Source: Bacteroidota bacterium (GTDB lineage Bacteria; Bacteroidota; Bacteroidia; Chitinophagales; Chitinophagaceae). Taken from it: a stretch of DNA of 49,537 nt. A program made the position numbers and the translations under genes. The notes below the pieces were generated by a model, which was given only the letters and a program-made list of their open reading frames with translations, was not told where the DNA came from and searched no databases. Location of the stretch: contig JAPLEO010000101.1 in NCBI GenBank assembly GCA_026391125.1, forward strand, positions 1 through 49,537. Reading direction: 5' to 3'. Shown in pieces: positions 17,703 to 26,997 of the stretch. The first letter of the stretch is position 1. Each line of letters begins with the position of its first letter.

Positions 17703-18167
17703 ATGAAGAAAATACTAATAGCACTTGTTGCATTGATCTTTACAGTAGGTGCTTTTGCACAACCTAAAGATCCAGTTGTTTGGAAATATGAAGCGGTGAA
17801 AAAATCAGGAAATAATTATGAACTAATTATCACTGCAACGGTGCCAAAACCATGGCATATTTATTCTCAGAATACGCCAAAAGGTGGACCAATTCCTACC
17901 AAAATAAACATCAATACCAATCCTCTCATTACCATTGCAGCTGGAAAAGCTAAAGAAATAGGTAAACAGGAAAAAGTGTTGGACAAAAATTTCAGCCCTA
18001 AAGGTGTTCAAGTTTTATTCTACAGCGATCAGGTACAATTTGTTCAAAGCATCACTTTGAAAGGAGCGGTTAAAACAAATGTGACTGGTACGGTTGAATA
18101 TATGGTATGTGATGATAGCCAATGTTTACCTCCAACAAAAAAATCATTTGATATCAAGCTCCAATAA
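17703..18167 (+). CDS. Stand-alone DsbD N-terminal (alpha) domain protein
   Basis: The 154-residue periplasmic protein has a signal peptide (cleavage near residue 20, VGAFAQ) and one DsbD-alpha immunoglobulin-like domain. The redox pair is Cys136 and Cys141 in MVCDDSQCLPP, matching the alpha-domain active site that hands electrons from membrane DsbD to periplasmic targets such as DsbC or cytochrome maturation proteins. The gene ends 5 bp before a full-length DsbD whose own N-terminal domain has no cysteine, so this small protein probably supplies the missing redox step. Related stand-alone domains are often annotated as protein-disulfide reductase DsbD domain-containing. Confidence 0.88.
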   Translation: MKKILIALVALIFTVGAFAQPKDPVVWKYEAVKKSGNNYELIITATVPKPWHIYSQNTPKGGPIPTKININTNPLITIAAGKAKEIGKQEKVLDKNFSPKGVQVLFYSDQVQFVQSITLKGAVKTNVTGTVEYMVCDDSQCLPPTKKSFDIKLQ

Positions 18168-18172
18168 TTTGC

Positions 18173-20155
18173 ATGAAAAAAATCATTCATAGCCTACTGA
18201 TCTTATTAGGTATTGTATTAGTTACAAATGTTATTGCACAGGATATTAAACCTCCTGTGCAATTTGTTTTTAGTACATCCAGAGTCAACGATTCTTTGAT
18301 CAAATTGAATGTACATGCTACATTATTTAAAGGACTTCAGTTGTTTTCTGTAAAGAAAAGCATACCCAGTGATCCTTTTGTAAGTAGTATTCAGCTCGAC
18401 TCAAATTCACAAAAATTTCAATGGTCAACCGATTCAATAGCTGAGATTGGAGTATTGCGAATTGAAAAGGAAAATGGCTTTGATGGTTCATTCAGACTGT
18501 TTAGTGATAGCGTTGACTTCCAATATCTATTACATATACAAGACAGTTCTGTAAAGAAAATCAAAGGAAGTTTTGCTTGGCTTTCAAAAGCTGGAAATGA
18601 ATTTCCTAGTGGGCAAGAAAACTTTTCTGTAAAAGTTCCGCCTCTTATTAATAACGCATCACCCATTACTAAAACGTCTGCAAGTGAATCGCTTTGGAGT
18701 ATTTTCCTGATTTGTTTTGGTACCGGATTATTAGCAATAATTACACCTTGCGTTTTTCCTTTAATTCCTGTAACAGTTAGTTTCTTTTTGAAAAGAAGTA
18801 AATCAAGAACAGAAGGAATTAGAAATGCAGTATGGTATTCTATTTCTATAATTTCAATTTATACCATTCCAACTTTATTACTAACCATCATTTTTGGAGA
18901 TAAGGTTTTGTATACCATTTCTACGCATCCTGTTTCCAATATTTTATTCTTCCTCATTTTTATTGTATTTGCAATTTCATTCTTTGGTGCATTTGAACTA
19001 ACACTTCCAAATAGTTGGGCCAATAAAGCAGATCAAAAAGCAGGTAAGGGTGGTTTGATGGGAATATTTTTTATGGCGATGACCTTGGTGATCGTTTCTT
19101 TCTCTTGCACAGGTCCGTTGGTAGGTACCCTGCTTGGTCAGACTAGCACCAATGGTGTAAGTTCTGCGCCCATCATTGGAATGCTTGGATTTGGGGCTGG
19201 ATTGGCATTGCCTTTTTCATTATTTGCATTTTTCCCAACCATGATGCATTCACTTCCAAAAAGTGGTGGCTGGTTGAATTCAGTTAAAGTAACATTCGGA
19301 TTTATAGAGTTAGCACTTGCAATGAAATTCTTATCAAATGTTGATTTGGTTTATCATTGGCGTTTGTTGGATAGAGACGTGTTCTTAGTTTTTTGGATTG
19401 TCATTTTTGGGTTGATGGGATTATACTTGCTAGGAAAATTGAAATTTTCGCATGATAGTGATCTGCCTTATATCAGTGTGCCCCGATTGTTTTTCGCCAT
19501 CATTACTTTTTGTTTTACCCTATATATGGTACCAGGATTATGGGGTGCACCACTTAAATATTTGAGTGGATTTATTCCTCCTGCAACTACACAGGAATTT
19601 AATTTAAAAGACCTGGAATATAAAATCGACAAATTACAAACGAGTGGAACTATCAATAACAAAAACGTTTCATTGGCGTTGCCACCAAAAAAATATATCG
19701 ACAAATTACACGTTCCATTTGGCTTAGTAGCTTACTTCGATTTAAAGGAAGGAATGGCGGCAGCAAAAGCTTTGAATAAGCCTGTAATGCTAGATTTTAC
19801 TGGGCATTCATGTGCTAATTGCCGCAAAATGGAAGAGCAGGTTTGGAAAAATCCTGAAGTGTTACGCAGACTCAAAGAAAACTTTGTACTCATTAGTTTA
19901 TATGTCGACGAATCAACTGAATTACCAGATGAAGAACAAATAACAAATTCAAAGGGAGAAAAAACAGTTACGGTAGGCGACAGGAATTTGGAATATGAAG
20001 TCAAAACTTTTGGGTTTAATGCGCAACCGCTGTATAAATTTTTAGACCTAAATGGTAAGCCACTTAGTGATATTAATTATGGATATGATCAAGATGTCGA
20101 CAAGTTCATCAAACACTTGGATGCGATGCAAGCGGCTTTTGAAGTGAAAAGATAA
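18173..20155 (+). CDS. dsbD: Thiol:disulfide interchange protein DsbD (N-terminal domain lacks cysteines)
   Basis: The 660-residue protein moves reducing power from cytoplasmic thioredoxin to the periplasm. After a signal peptide there is a degenerate alpha-like domain (about 24-155) with no cysteine at all. The membrane core follows, with its redox pair Cys193 (TPCVFPL) and Cys312 (SCTGPLVG). The C-terminal thioredoxin-like gamma domain has Cys547 and Cys550 in HSCANCRKM. The missing alpha cysteines appear to be supplied by the protein encoded 5 bp upstream. The stop codon lies at the start of a purine tract and hairpin repeat (20146-20239), followed by a terminator. Confidence 0.93.
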   Translation: MKKIIHSLLILLGIVLVTNVIAQDIKPPVQFVFSTSRVNDSLIKLNVHATLFKGLQLFSVKKSIPSDPFVSSIQLDSNSQKFQWSTDSIAEIGVLRIEKENGFDGSFRLFSDSVDFQYLLHIQDSSVKKIKGSFAWLSKAGNEFPSGQENFSVKVPPLINNASPITKTSASESLWSIFLICFGTGLLAIITPCVFPLIPVTVSFFLKRSKSRTEGIRNAVWYSISIISIYTIPTLLLTIIFGDKVLYTISTHPVSNILFFLIFIVFAISFFGAFELTLPNSWANKADQKAGKGGLMGIFFMAMTLVIVSFSCTGPLVGTLLGQTSTNGVSSAPIIGMLGFGAGLALPFSLFAFFPTMMHSLPKSGGWLNSVKVTFGFIELALAMKFLSNVDLVYHWRLLDRDVFLVFWIVIFGLMGLYLLGKLKFSHDSDLPYISVPRLFFAIITFCFTLYMVPGLWGAPLKYLSGFIPPATTQEFNLKDLEYKIDKLQTSGTINNKNVSLALPPKKYIDKLHVPFGLVAYFDLKEGMAAAKALNKPVMLDFTGHSCANCRKMEEQVWKNPEVLRRLKENFVLISLYVDESTELPDEEQITNSKGEKTVTVGDRNLEYEVKTFGFNAQPLYKFLDLNGKPLSDINYGYDQDVDKFIKHLDAMQAAFEVKR

Positions 20156-20239
20156 AAGATAAAAGTGAAAAATGGAGAGACATTCGGCTGGGCTAGCAAC
20201 ATTCATAGAAATACGTTAGCCCCGGCTTTCAAGCCGGGG
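20146..20239 (+). repeat. Composite dispersed repeat, copy A: purine tract plus hairpin unit
   Basis: A GTGAAAAGATAAAAG tract that contains the dsbD stop codon (20153-20155) leads into a 67-bp unit (20173-20239). The unit ends in a perfect 9-bp hairpin, CCCCGGCTT/AAGCCGGGG, at 20220-20239. The same 67 bp, ungapped and about three-quarters identical by eye, occur at 28028-28094, also after a purine tract. Confidence 0.75.
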
Positions 20240-20249
20240 TATGATTAAT

Positions 20250-20280
20250 AAAAAGGCCTCAGAATTTCTGAGGCCTTTTT
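20250..20280. terminator. Bidirectional terminator between dsbD and the sigma factor gene
   Basis: AAAAAGGCCTCAGA pairs with TCTGAGGCCTTTTT around a 3-nt loop. A/T runs on both sides serve both convergent genes. Confidence 0.9.
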
Positions 20281-20310
20281 GAATCTTTTATTCTTAGCAG
20301 TTGTCGTTAG

Positions 20311-20892
20311 TTATAAAGCAATTTGTTTGTCGGCCATCATCTTCCTAAGATTGATCAAACCATAACGCATCCTACCCAAAGCAGTATTGATGCTACAATT
20401 TGTGATCTGCGCAATCTCTTTAAAACTAAGATTTGCATAATGGCGAAGGACAATGATCTCTCTTTGTTCCTCTGGCAATAGTTCAAGCATCATTCGTACG
20501 CGTTCGTGACTCTGACTTTGCATGATCTTCTGATCAGCTCCATCTTCATATATGTTGATCACGTCGAAAATGTCTTTATTGTCGCTAGTTTTGATAGCTG
20601 GCGTACGCTTTACCTTACGGAAATAATCTACACATAGATTATGGGCGATTCGCAAGGCCCAAGGTAAAAATTTGCCTTCCTCAGTATATCGCTTATTTTT
20701 GAGGGTATCGATAATTTTGATAAACACGTCCTGAAACAAATCTTCAGCGAGATAGTTATCTTTTACGAAAAAGAGGATTGAAGAATAAATCTTGTCTTTG
20801 TACCGATAGATCAATACTTCAAAAGCTTCCGTATCTCCTTCTTGAAAGGAGCGTATTAGTTCGGTGTCTGAAACATGTTCCAATGTTTTCAT
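20311..20892 (-). CDS. ECF-type RNA polymerase sigma factor (sigma-70 family)
   Basis: The 193-residue protein has only sigma regions 2 and 4. Region 2 shows AFEVLIYRYKDKIYS, LAEDLFQDVFIKI and WALRIAHNLCVDYFRK. Region 4 has LPEEQREIIVLRHYANLSFKEIAQITNCSINTALGRMRYG as the helix-turn-helix. This is the layout of group IV (ECF) factors. No anti-sigma gene adjoins it: the neighbours are dsbD (convergent, behind a terminator) and uvrA (divergent, 250 bp away). Its regulon and signal therefore cannot be inferred locally. Confidence 0.93.
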   Translation of the reverse strand: MKTLEHVSDTELIRSFQEGDTEAFEVLIYRYKDKIYSSILFFVKDNYLAEDLFQDVFIKIIDTLKNKRYTEEGKFLPWALRIAHNLCVDYFRKVKRTPAIKTSDNKDIFDVINIYEDGADQKIMQSQSHERVRMMLELLPEEQREIIVLRHYANLSFKEIAQITNCSINTALGRMRYGLINLRKMMADKQIAL

Positions 20893-21142
20893 AGCATGGG
20901 GTTTTGTCAGGATTTCGGAAAACTCAGGATATTGGATCGAGATTTAAGACCAGAGTTATAGCTCTGATTTTAATTCTAATGTTAAATTATCATTTTTTTA
21001 ATGCGACAAATCCGTTGTGAAAAAGATTGTTCAATGTTTTTAGGTTATTCACATTTTAAAAAGTCGTTTTTTATTGATTATTAAGGATTTATCTGGGTCT
21101 TGTTAAACTTAAGCATCATTAAACTGTTTAAATTGCTACAGT

Positions 21143-23977
21143 ATGTCAACAAAAAATATCCAAACAGAAGAAGAGCTGATACCAGTACTTAATAACGATA
21201 TCCTTGTAAAAGGGGCTAGGGTACACAACCTTAAAAACGTTACCGTAACCTTCCCTAGGAACAAATTGATTGTGGTTACCGGGGTTTCTGGAAGCGGAAA
21301 ATCATCCCTAACCATCGATACACTATTTGCTGAGGGTCAGCGTCGGTATGCGGAAAGCCTAAGTGCCTATGCCCGCCAATTCATGGCCCGTATGGTAAAA
21401 CCCGACGTAGATTATATTAAAGGCCTCTGTCCGGCTATTGCCATTGAACAAAAGGTAATTAACCGTACCCCACGAAGTACCGTGGGTAGTATGACAGAAA
21501 TCTATGATTATCTCCGTCTATTATATGCACGTGCTGGAAAGACGATCTCTCCAATCAGCGGCAAAGAAGTGAAAAAGGATGAAGTTATCGATGTGGTGAA
21601 TGCTGTGAAAGCCCAACCGATCAACTCTAAAGTAGTGATCCTGGTTCCATTTAAGCAGCATGCGAATCGAGAGGCGAGGGAAGAGTTGCAAATTCTTATG
21701 CAAAAGGGATTTGCTAGGATTTATATAAGATCTGAGAAAGTTGCCGATATAAAGAGGATCGAGGACCTATTAGAATTGAATGATAAAGACTTAGTAAAAC
21801 AAATGAAGCAGGGCAAAAATCAACCAACTGCTTTTGTATTGATCGACCGATTGGTTACCAAAGATTTTGACGAAGACGACTTACACCGCTTATCCGATTC
21901 GATAGGAACAGCATTTTATGAGGGAGAAGGTGCCATGTATTTAGAACTTAATGGAACAGACCTATTACAATACAGTAATAAGTTTGAGCTAGATGGGATC
22001 CAATTTGAAGAACCTGTTCCCAATTTGTTTTCTTTTAATAACCCATTTGGAGCCTGCCCTACCTGCGAGGGATTTAGTCAGGTATTGGGGATTGATACCG
22101 ACTTAGTAATTCCCAATAAAAGCCTTAGCCTATTTGAAGGGGCTATTGCACCTTGGAAAGGTGAAAAATTGGGTTGGTGGAAAGATCAATTTATTAAAGG
22201 AGCTGCGGGAATCGGATTCCCAATTCACAAACCCATCATCGATTTAAGCAAAGACCAATACAAACAATTATGGGAAGGCGGGAAAACAGTTTCAGGTATC
22301 AATGACTTTTTCAAAGAAGTAGAACAGAACCTATACAAAGTTCAATACCGCGTTTTATTAAGTAGATATAGAGGAAGAACAACTTGCCCAGACTGTAATG
22401 GTTATCGATTACGTCCTGAAGCATTGTATGTGAAAGTGGGTGGCAAACATATTGGGGAATTATGCGAATGGCAGGTGAAGGATTTGAAAAATTGGTTTGA
22501 TGAATTAAAACTTTCTGCAAGTGATACAGCACTCACTAAAAGGATCATGCTAGAAATTCACCAACGCATACAAACCTTACTGGATGTGGGTCTTGGCTAT
22601 CTAACCCTGAACCGTTTAGCAAATACACTGAGTGGTGGTGAAAGTCAACGTATACAATTAACAAGAAGCTTGGGCAGTAATCTTACCAATAGCCTATATA
22701 TATTAGATGAACCTTCGATTGGTTTACATTCACGTGATACCGTTAGATTAATTAGTGTTTTAAAATCATTACGTGATCTTGGAAATACTGTAGTGGTAGT
22801 AGAACACGATGAGATGATGATGCGTGAGGCGGATTATATTATCGACATGGGACCACTTGCCTCACACCTTGGCGGTGAAGTTGTAGCTGTTGGAAATTAT
22901 GATGAACTCATAGCGAATCCTAAAAGTCTTACAGGTAAATATTTAAAAGGAGAATTACAAATTGAAGTGCCCAAAAATACACGAAAATGGAATAGGAGTA
23001 TTATTGTAGAAGGCGCTCAACAAAATAATTTAAAAGGTATTACCGTAGAGTTTCCATTAAATACGCTTTGTGTAGTTACAGGTGTAAGTGGAAGTGGGAA
23101 AACCACACTAGTGAAGCAAGTGTTATCTCCAGCGTTGAATAAATTGAAAGGTGAGTTTGCTGATAAAGTGGGTGTTCATAAAGCCATCAGTGGCGACTAT
23201 GATTCGATTGCACATATAGAGATGATCGATCAGAATCCGATTGGAAAATCATCTCGTAGTAATCCCATTACCTATATTAAAGCATACGATGCAATTCGAG
23301 AACTATACGCAAAACAACCACTGTCAAAAATGCGCGGCTTTCAACCCAAGCATTTCTCTTTTAATGTAGATGGCGGAAGGTGTGATACTTGTAAAGGAGA
23401 AGGAGAACAAGTGGTAGAAATGCAATTTCTTGCAGACGTTCATTTGACTTGTGAATCATGTGGAGGTAAAAGATTTAAAGAAGAAGTATTAGAAGTGAAA
23501 TATAATGATAAGAGTATTTACGAATTATTGGAAATGAGTGTAGATGAATCAATCGAATTCTTTGCTGACGAAAAACAAATTCGTAATTCCATACAACCCT
23601 TACAGGATGTGGGTTTGGGCTATATTAAACTCGGACAAAGTAGCGACACCTTAAGTGGGGGAGAAGCACAGCGTGTTAAATTGGCTAGCTTTTTAGGTAA
23701 AGGAAAAGGCATCGGACAGATCTTATTCATTTTTGACGAACCAACAACTGGTTTGCATTTTAATGATATTAAAAAACTGCTGGCGTCATTTAATGCACTA
23801 ATCGAACAAGGTCATTCATTAATTGTAATTGAACACAATACAGACGTGATCAAATCAGCAGATTGGGTGATTGATCTGGGGCCAGAGGCGGGAGACGCAG
23901 GTGGAAATTTGGTGTACGCGGGTGTGCCGAAGGGACTAAAAAAGATTCAGCAAAGTTATACGGGTCAATATTTGTAA
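21143..23977 (+). CDS. uvrA: Excinuclease ABC subunit A
   Basis: The 944-residue nucleotide excision repair damage sensor has two ABC ATPase modules. Walker A motifs are GVSGSGKS (47-54) and a second one in the C-terminal half; the signatures LSGGESQRIQL and LSGGEAQRVKL are both present. The zinc-binding segments include CPTC (305-308), CPDC and the C-terminal CDTC...CESC insertion. Two Cys-x-x-Cys sites usual in UvrA of other phyla are replaced here: SPISG near residue 136, and SNKFELDG near 278-285 in front of LFSFNNP. Other residues and length are normal, so it is probably functional. The 250-bp upstream gap holds only a small CAGAG/CTCTG palindrome at 20951-20966. Confidence 0.96.
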   Translation: MSTKNIQTEEELIPVLNNDILVKGARVHNLKNVTVTFPRNKLIVVTGVSGSGKSSLTIDTLFAEGQRRYAESLSAYARQFMARMVKPDVDYIKGLCPAIAIEQKVINRTPRSTVGSMTEIYDYLRLLYARAGKTISPISGKEVKKDEVIDVVNAVKAQPINSKVVILVPFKQHANREAREELQILMQKGFARIYIRSEKVADIKRIEDLLELNDKDLVKQMKQGKNQPTAFVLIDRLVTKDFDEDDLHRLSDSIGTAFYEGEGAMYLELNGTDLLQYSNKFELDGIQFEEPVPNLFSFNNPFGACPTCEGFSQVLGIDTDLVIPNKSLSLFEGAIAPWKGEKLGWWKDQFIKGAAGIGFPIHKPIIDLSKDQYKQLWEGGKTVSGINDFFKEVEQNLYKVQYRVLLSRYRGRTTCPDCNGYRLRPEALYVKVGGKHIGELCEWQVKDLKNWFDELKLSASDTALTKRIMLEIHQRIQTLLDVGLGYLTLNRLANTLSGGESQRIQLTRSLGSNLTNSLYILDEPSIGLHSRDTVRLISVLKSLRDLGNTVVVVEHDEMMMREADYIIDMGPLASHLGGEVVAVGNYDELIANPKSLTGKYLKGELQIEVPKNTRKWNRSIIVEGAQQNNLKGITVEFPLNTLCVVTGVSGSGKTTLVKQVLSPALNKLKGEFADKVGVHKAISGDYDSIAHIEMIDQNPIGKSSRSNPITYIKAYDAIRELYAKQPLSKMRGFQPKHFSFNVDGGRCDTCKGEGEQVVEMQFLADVHLTCESCGGKRFKEEVLEVKYNDKSIYELLEMSVDESIEFFADEKQIRNSIQPLQDVGLGYIKLGQSSDTLSGGEAQRVKLASFLGKGKGIGQILFIFDEPTTGLHFNDIKKLLASFNALIEQGHSLIVIEHNTDVIKSADWVIDLGPEAGDAGGNLVYAGVPKGLKKIQQSYTGQYL

Positions 23978-24054
23978 TCTTTTATTTCAAGTGTATTTTC
24001 ATGCTGTAATCTTTCATGAAATCATGAGTCAGTTGTAGTGATGCCACACTCAAT

Positions 24055-24627
24055 GTGATAGACATGTATAGATTTCAACTAAATGAAATTCAGATTCCTA
24101 AATCAGTAAAAGTATTTTCTTTCAAGATCATTCTTTTACTCATTCTATGGGAAGTGCTGTATTCTTTTATACTTTTTCCCGCAAGGATTCCTGACAAACA
24201 ATTAAGTTCAATCACGGCCGCTGGAACTGCGAAGCTTATCAACCTTTTTTATCCAAATGATCTTTTCGAATATCGTTCACTAGAAGAAGGAGAGCCGAAG
24301 TCTTTTAAAGAAACGGTGTTCTTTAATCACCAAAAACTAATTGGCATTGCGGATGGTTGCAATGCACTTGAATTGCAAGTACTTTATTTTGGTATTTTAA
24401 TTTGCTTACAGAAACTAACTCACAAAACCCTTTGGTATAGTTTATTTGGAGTAACACTCATTTCTGTATGTAATATAATGAGATGTAGTATTATTTGTTG
24501 GCTCAATATAAGTAGGCACTTAGACCTTTCTGTTTTTGCCCATCACTATTTGTTTAAAATGTTGATGTATGGACTAATTTTTTGGGGTTGGGTTTCTTAT
24601 TCAAGTTCAAAGCAACAACATGCTTAA
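24055..24627 (+). CDS. Exosortase/archaeosortase family protein
   Basis: The 190-residue integral membrane cysteine transpeptidase has several hydrophobic helices. The catalytic pattern of the exosortase superfamily is visible: Cys102 in ADGCNALELQ, Arg143 in CNIMRCS and His163/164 in FAHHYLF. Exosortases cut C-terminal sorting signals of exported proteins and attach the product to surface polymers. The start taken is GTG at 24055; an ATG at 24064 would remove three residues and is equally possible. The next gene overlaps the end by 8 bp and encodes a small membrane protein, as in other Bacteroidota exosortase pairs. No protein with a matching C-terminal sorting signal is encoded in this window. 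Confidence 0.85.
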   Translation: MIDMYRFQLNEIQIPKSVKVFSFKIILLLILWEVLYSFILFPARIPDKQLSSITAAGTAKLINLFYPNDLFEYRSLEEGEPKSFKETVFFNHQKLIGIADGCNALELQVLYFGILICLQKLTHKTLWYSLFGVTLISVCNIMRCSIICWLNISRHLDLSVFAHHYLFKMLMYGLIFWGWVSYSSSKQQHA

Positions 24628-25012
24628 ACCATACTTCTTATATTTTTTAATACTCATTATTATAGTGATCAGTTTTATTGGGAATTGGTTTGTATTTGAA
24701 ACAAATAAAACTGAATCGCTTGGTAAATTAAACAAAGCCATGATACTAGCGGTATGGTTTTTGTCCATTGCAATTTTGGGTTATCAAGCATTGAAATTCT
24801 CCGACAAGAAATGGGCAGTTGCTTTGTGGATAGTACAATACAGCTTTGTTCTTCTAATTTGTATGATCTATGTGTTACTATATTTTTTTGCATCAGAGTT
24901 TCCTATCGCATTGAAAACTGCAATGGCGTCCATCAGGAACATCTACCTAACTCCTTTTCCTTTTGCATTCTTGATTTTGATGGAGATAGTTGAAAGAAGA
25001 AGTGAGGAGTGA
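24620..25012 (+). CDS. Small membrane protein paired with the exosortase
   Basis: The 130-residue protein has four predicted membrane helices (about residues 4-24, 40-58, 67-91 and 104-124) and no recognised domain. Its ATG lies inside the last codons of the exosortase gene (8-bp overlap), which indicates translational coupling. Bacteroidota exosortase genes are often followed by a small system-associated membrane protein, and this is the likely identity. The last residues (RRSEE) and the stop codon are encoded by a purine repeat tract (24995-25032), so the C-terminal tail may be repeat-derived. Confidence 0.75.
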   Translation: MLKPYFLYFLILIIIVISFIGNWFVFETNKTESLGKLNKAMILAVWFLSIAILGYQALKFSDKKWAVALWIVQYSFVLLICMIYVLLYFFASEFPIALKTAMASIRNIYLTPFPFAFLILMEIVERRSEE

Positions 25013-25032
25013 GGAGTGAGAAGTGAGAAGCG
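24995..25032 (+). repeat. Purine tract with GTGAGGAGTGAGAAGTGAG words
   Basis: Near-tandem 7-mers (GTGAGGA, GTGAGAA) overlap the last codons of the exosortase partner gene and run up to the terminator at 25036. It belongs to the same tract family as 119-183 and 37815-37878. Confidence 0.6.
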
Positions 25033-25035
25033 AAA

Positions 25036-25073
25036 AAAAAAGGCGATTCCGAGGGTACGGGATCGCCTTTTTT
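25036..25073. terminator. Bidirectional terminator between exosortase pair and DUF4293 gene
   Basis: AAAAAAGGCGAT plus CC pair with GG plus ATCGCCTTTTTT across an 8-nt loop, with one T-G wobble. It serves the convergent genes on both sides. Confidence 0.85.
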
Positions 25074-25086
25074 ATGTGATATTTTT

Positions 25087-25494
25087 TTATCTGATTCGAT
25101 CTGCACTTTTAACAAGTTTCTCATCTTTATAAATACCTGTTGCAGCCAAAATTAAAAGAATTGGAACTGCCACAGCAATCATACTGGTTAAAGCAAAGCC
25201 GCCAACTGCAAATTTCTGAGTTTGTGCAAAATACATGATCAGTATCATTACACTTAATGCGATAGTAGCTAATACTAGCTTTAATTGCAATGCGCGATTC
25301 TTATACATGAAGATGCTAACCACCGCAATTGTTGCAGTTACGATTGTCAAAATCATTAACCAAATATTGCTCATAGCTGTTAAATGATTTGCTGGTTCTG
25401 CACCAATGCTACCAATATAAAAAGAGGTCTTTAAACTGGCAAACCCACATACTGCAGCCAATAACAGCCAAATGGTTTGAATTCTTTGTAACAT
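25087..25494 (-). CDS. DUF4293 family membrane protein
   Basis: The 135-residue protein has four predicted membrane helices. Its N-terminus MLQRIQTIWLLLAAVCGF and overall layout match the DUF4293 proteins that are widespread in Bacteroidota and have no known function. The gene follows glyA by 20 bp on the same strand, so the two are probably co-transcribed. Confidence 0.85.
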   Translation of the reverse strand: MLQRIQTIWLLLAAVCGFASLKTSFYIGSIGAEPANHLTAMSNIWLMILTIVTATIAVVSIFMYKNRALQLKLVLATIALSVMILIMYFAQTQKFAVGGFALTSMIAVAVPILLILAATGIYKDEKLVKSADRIR

Positions 25495-25514
25495 AAAATC
25501 GATTTTAAGTAATA

Positions 25515-26795
25515 TTAACCCAATTCAGGATACAATACAAATTGTTCCATAAATGCATTCACTTCATTTTTAACTCCTGCAAGAATTGCAGCGTCATCAG
25601 CATTCATCAATGTTTTATCAATTGCATTTACGACAAATTCCATGTCCTTCTCAATCATTCCACGTGTAGTAATAGCTGCAACACCAAAACGAATACCAGA
25701 AGTTACAAATGCGCTCTTGTCGTCATATGGCACCATGTTTTTGTTTGCAGTAATATCTGCATGTCCAAGAACTTGTTCTGCTTTTTTGCCGCTGATATTT
25801 TTATTTCTAAGATCGATTAACATCAAGTGATTATCAGTTCCACCACTAATGATTTCATATCCTCTTGAAGTAAAAGCCTGAGCCATTGCTTGGGCATTTT
25901 TTTGAACTTGTTGCTGATACACTAAAAATTCATCGGTTAAAATTTCACCAAAAGCAATCGCTTTTGCCGCAATGATATGTTCTAATGGTCCGCCTTGTGT
26001 ACCTGGGAATACAGCCATGTCGATCAAATTACTCATCATGCGTAGATTACCTTTCACATCTTTCAAACCAAAAGGATTTTCGAAATCCTTTTTCATGGTA
26101 ATCACACCACCTCTTGGTCCTCTTAAAGTTTTATGAGTAGTTGATGTTACAAAATGGCAATGATCAAATGGTGAGCTCAATAAACCCTTTGCAATCAATC
26201 CTGCAGGGTGTGCGATATCAGCCATCACAAAAGCACCAACTTCATCAGCAACTTTTCTGATACGAGCAAAATCCCAATCCCTACTATAAGCACTCGCTCC
26301 ACATATAATTAGTTTTGGCTTAACTGCTCTTGCCTGCGACTCCAACATATCGTAGTCAACCAATCCATCTTCTTTCTTAACACCATAAAAATGTGGCTTA
26401 TACAATTTACCACTGAAGTTTACAGCTGAACCGTGCGTTAAGTGTCCACCCATACTTAGGTCCAATCCAAGAATAGCATCTCCAGGTTGTAAAATGGCCA
26501 ACATTAAGGCTGCATTTGCCTGAGCACCGCTATGTGGTTGCACGTTGGCATATTCCACGTTAAAAATGGCTTTTAAGCGATCTATCGCAAGTTGTTCGGT
26601 TTGGTCTACAATCTCACATCCGCCATAATATCGGCGTCCAGGGTAGCCTTCCGCGTATTTATTGGTCATTACGCATCCTGAAGCTTGCATAACCTGCAAA
26701 CTGGTGAAGTTTTCAGATGCAATTAGCTCAATTCCACGACGTTGTCTCTGTAATTCCAGATTGATTATGTCAAAAACCTGCGTATCTCTTTGCAT
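25515..26795 (-). CDS. glyA: Serine hydroxymethyltransferase
   Basis: The 426-residue PLP enzyme converts serine plus tetrahydrofolate to glycine plus methylene-tetrahydrofolate. Recognisable segments are [18 protein letters not shown], the PLP lysine in [15 protein letters not shown], and [12 protein letters not shown]. An open frame extends 17 codons further up to 26846. I place the start at the ATG at 26795 ([10 protein letters not shown]) because this is the usual N-terminus and a perfect -7 box (26814-26821) lies inside the extension. folD, which uses the product, is also in the window but not adjacent. Confidence 0.96.
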   Translation of the reverse strand: MQRDTQVFDIINLELQRQRRGIELIASENFTSLQVMQASGCVMTNKYAEGYPGRRYYGGCEIVDQTEQLAIDRLKAIFNVEYANVQPHSGAQANAALMLAILQPGDAILGLDLSMGGHLTHGSAVNFSGKLYKPHFYGVKKEDGLVDYDMLESQARAVKPKLIICGASAYSRDWDFARIRKVADEVGAFVMADIAHPAGLIAKGLLSSPFDHCHFVTSTTHKTLRGPRGGVITMKKDFENPFGLKDVKGNLRMMSNLIDMAVFPGTQGGPLEHIIAAKAIAFGEILTDEFLVYQQQVQKNAQAMAQAFTSRGYEIISGGTDNHLMLIDLRNKNISGKKAEQVLGHADITANKNMVPYDDKSAFVTSGIRFGVAAITTRGMIEKDMEFVVNAIDKTLMNADDAAILAGVKNEVNAFMEQFVLYPELG

Positions 26796-26813
26796 GGGTA
26801 GTTTAATTTGGCG

Positions 26814-26821
26814 CAAAAATA
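26814..26821 (-). promoter_or_regulatory. -7 promoter box of glyA
   Basis: TATTTTTG on the - strand matches TAnnTTTG, 18 bp before the ATG at 26795. It argues against the longer open frame that starts at 26846. Confidence 0.45.
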
Positions 26822-26997
26822 ATTGTTCGGACAGAGTTCTCCGCATATTGTTACCATAGTTTTAGGCAGAATATCCACAAATATTGCCCCTTAGTTAGTT
26901 TTTTATATTTTCGCAACCTTGATGGATGTGTACAGATTACATATTTAATTGTTATTTGTCACTTTAGCTTGCTTATTTTCATCATAATTAGACCTTT

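Noticed and set aside
26796..26846. N-terminal extension of glyA (17 codons)
   Set aside because: The family N-terminus begins at MQRDTQVF and a perfect -7 box lies within the extension.
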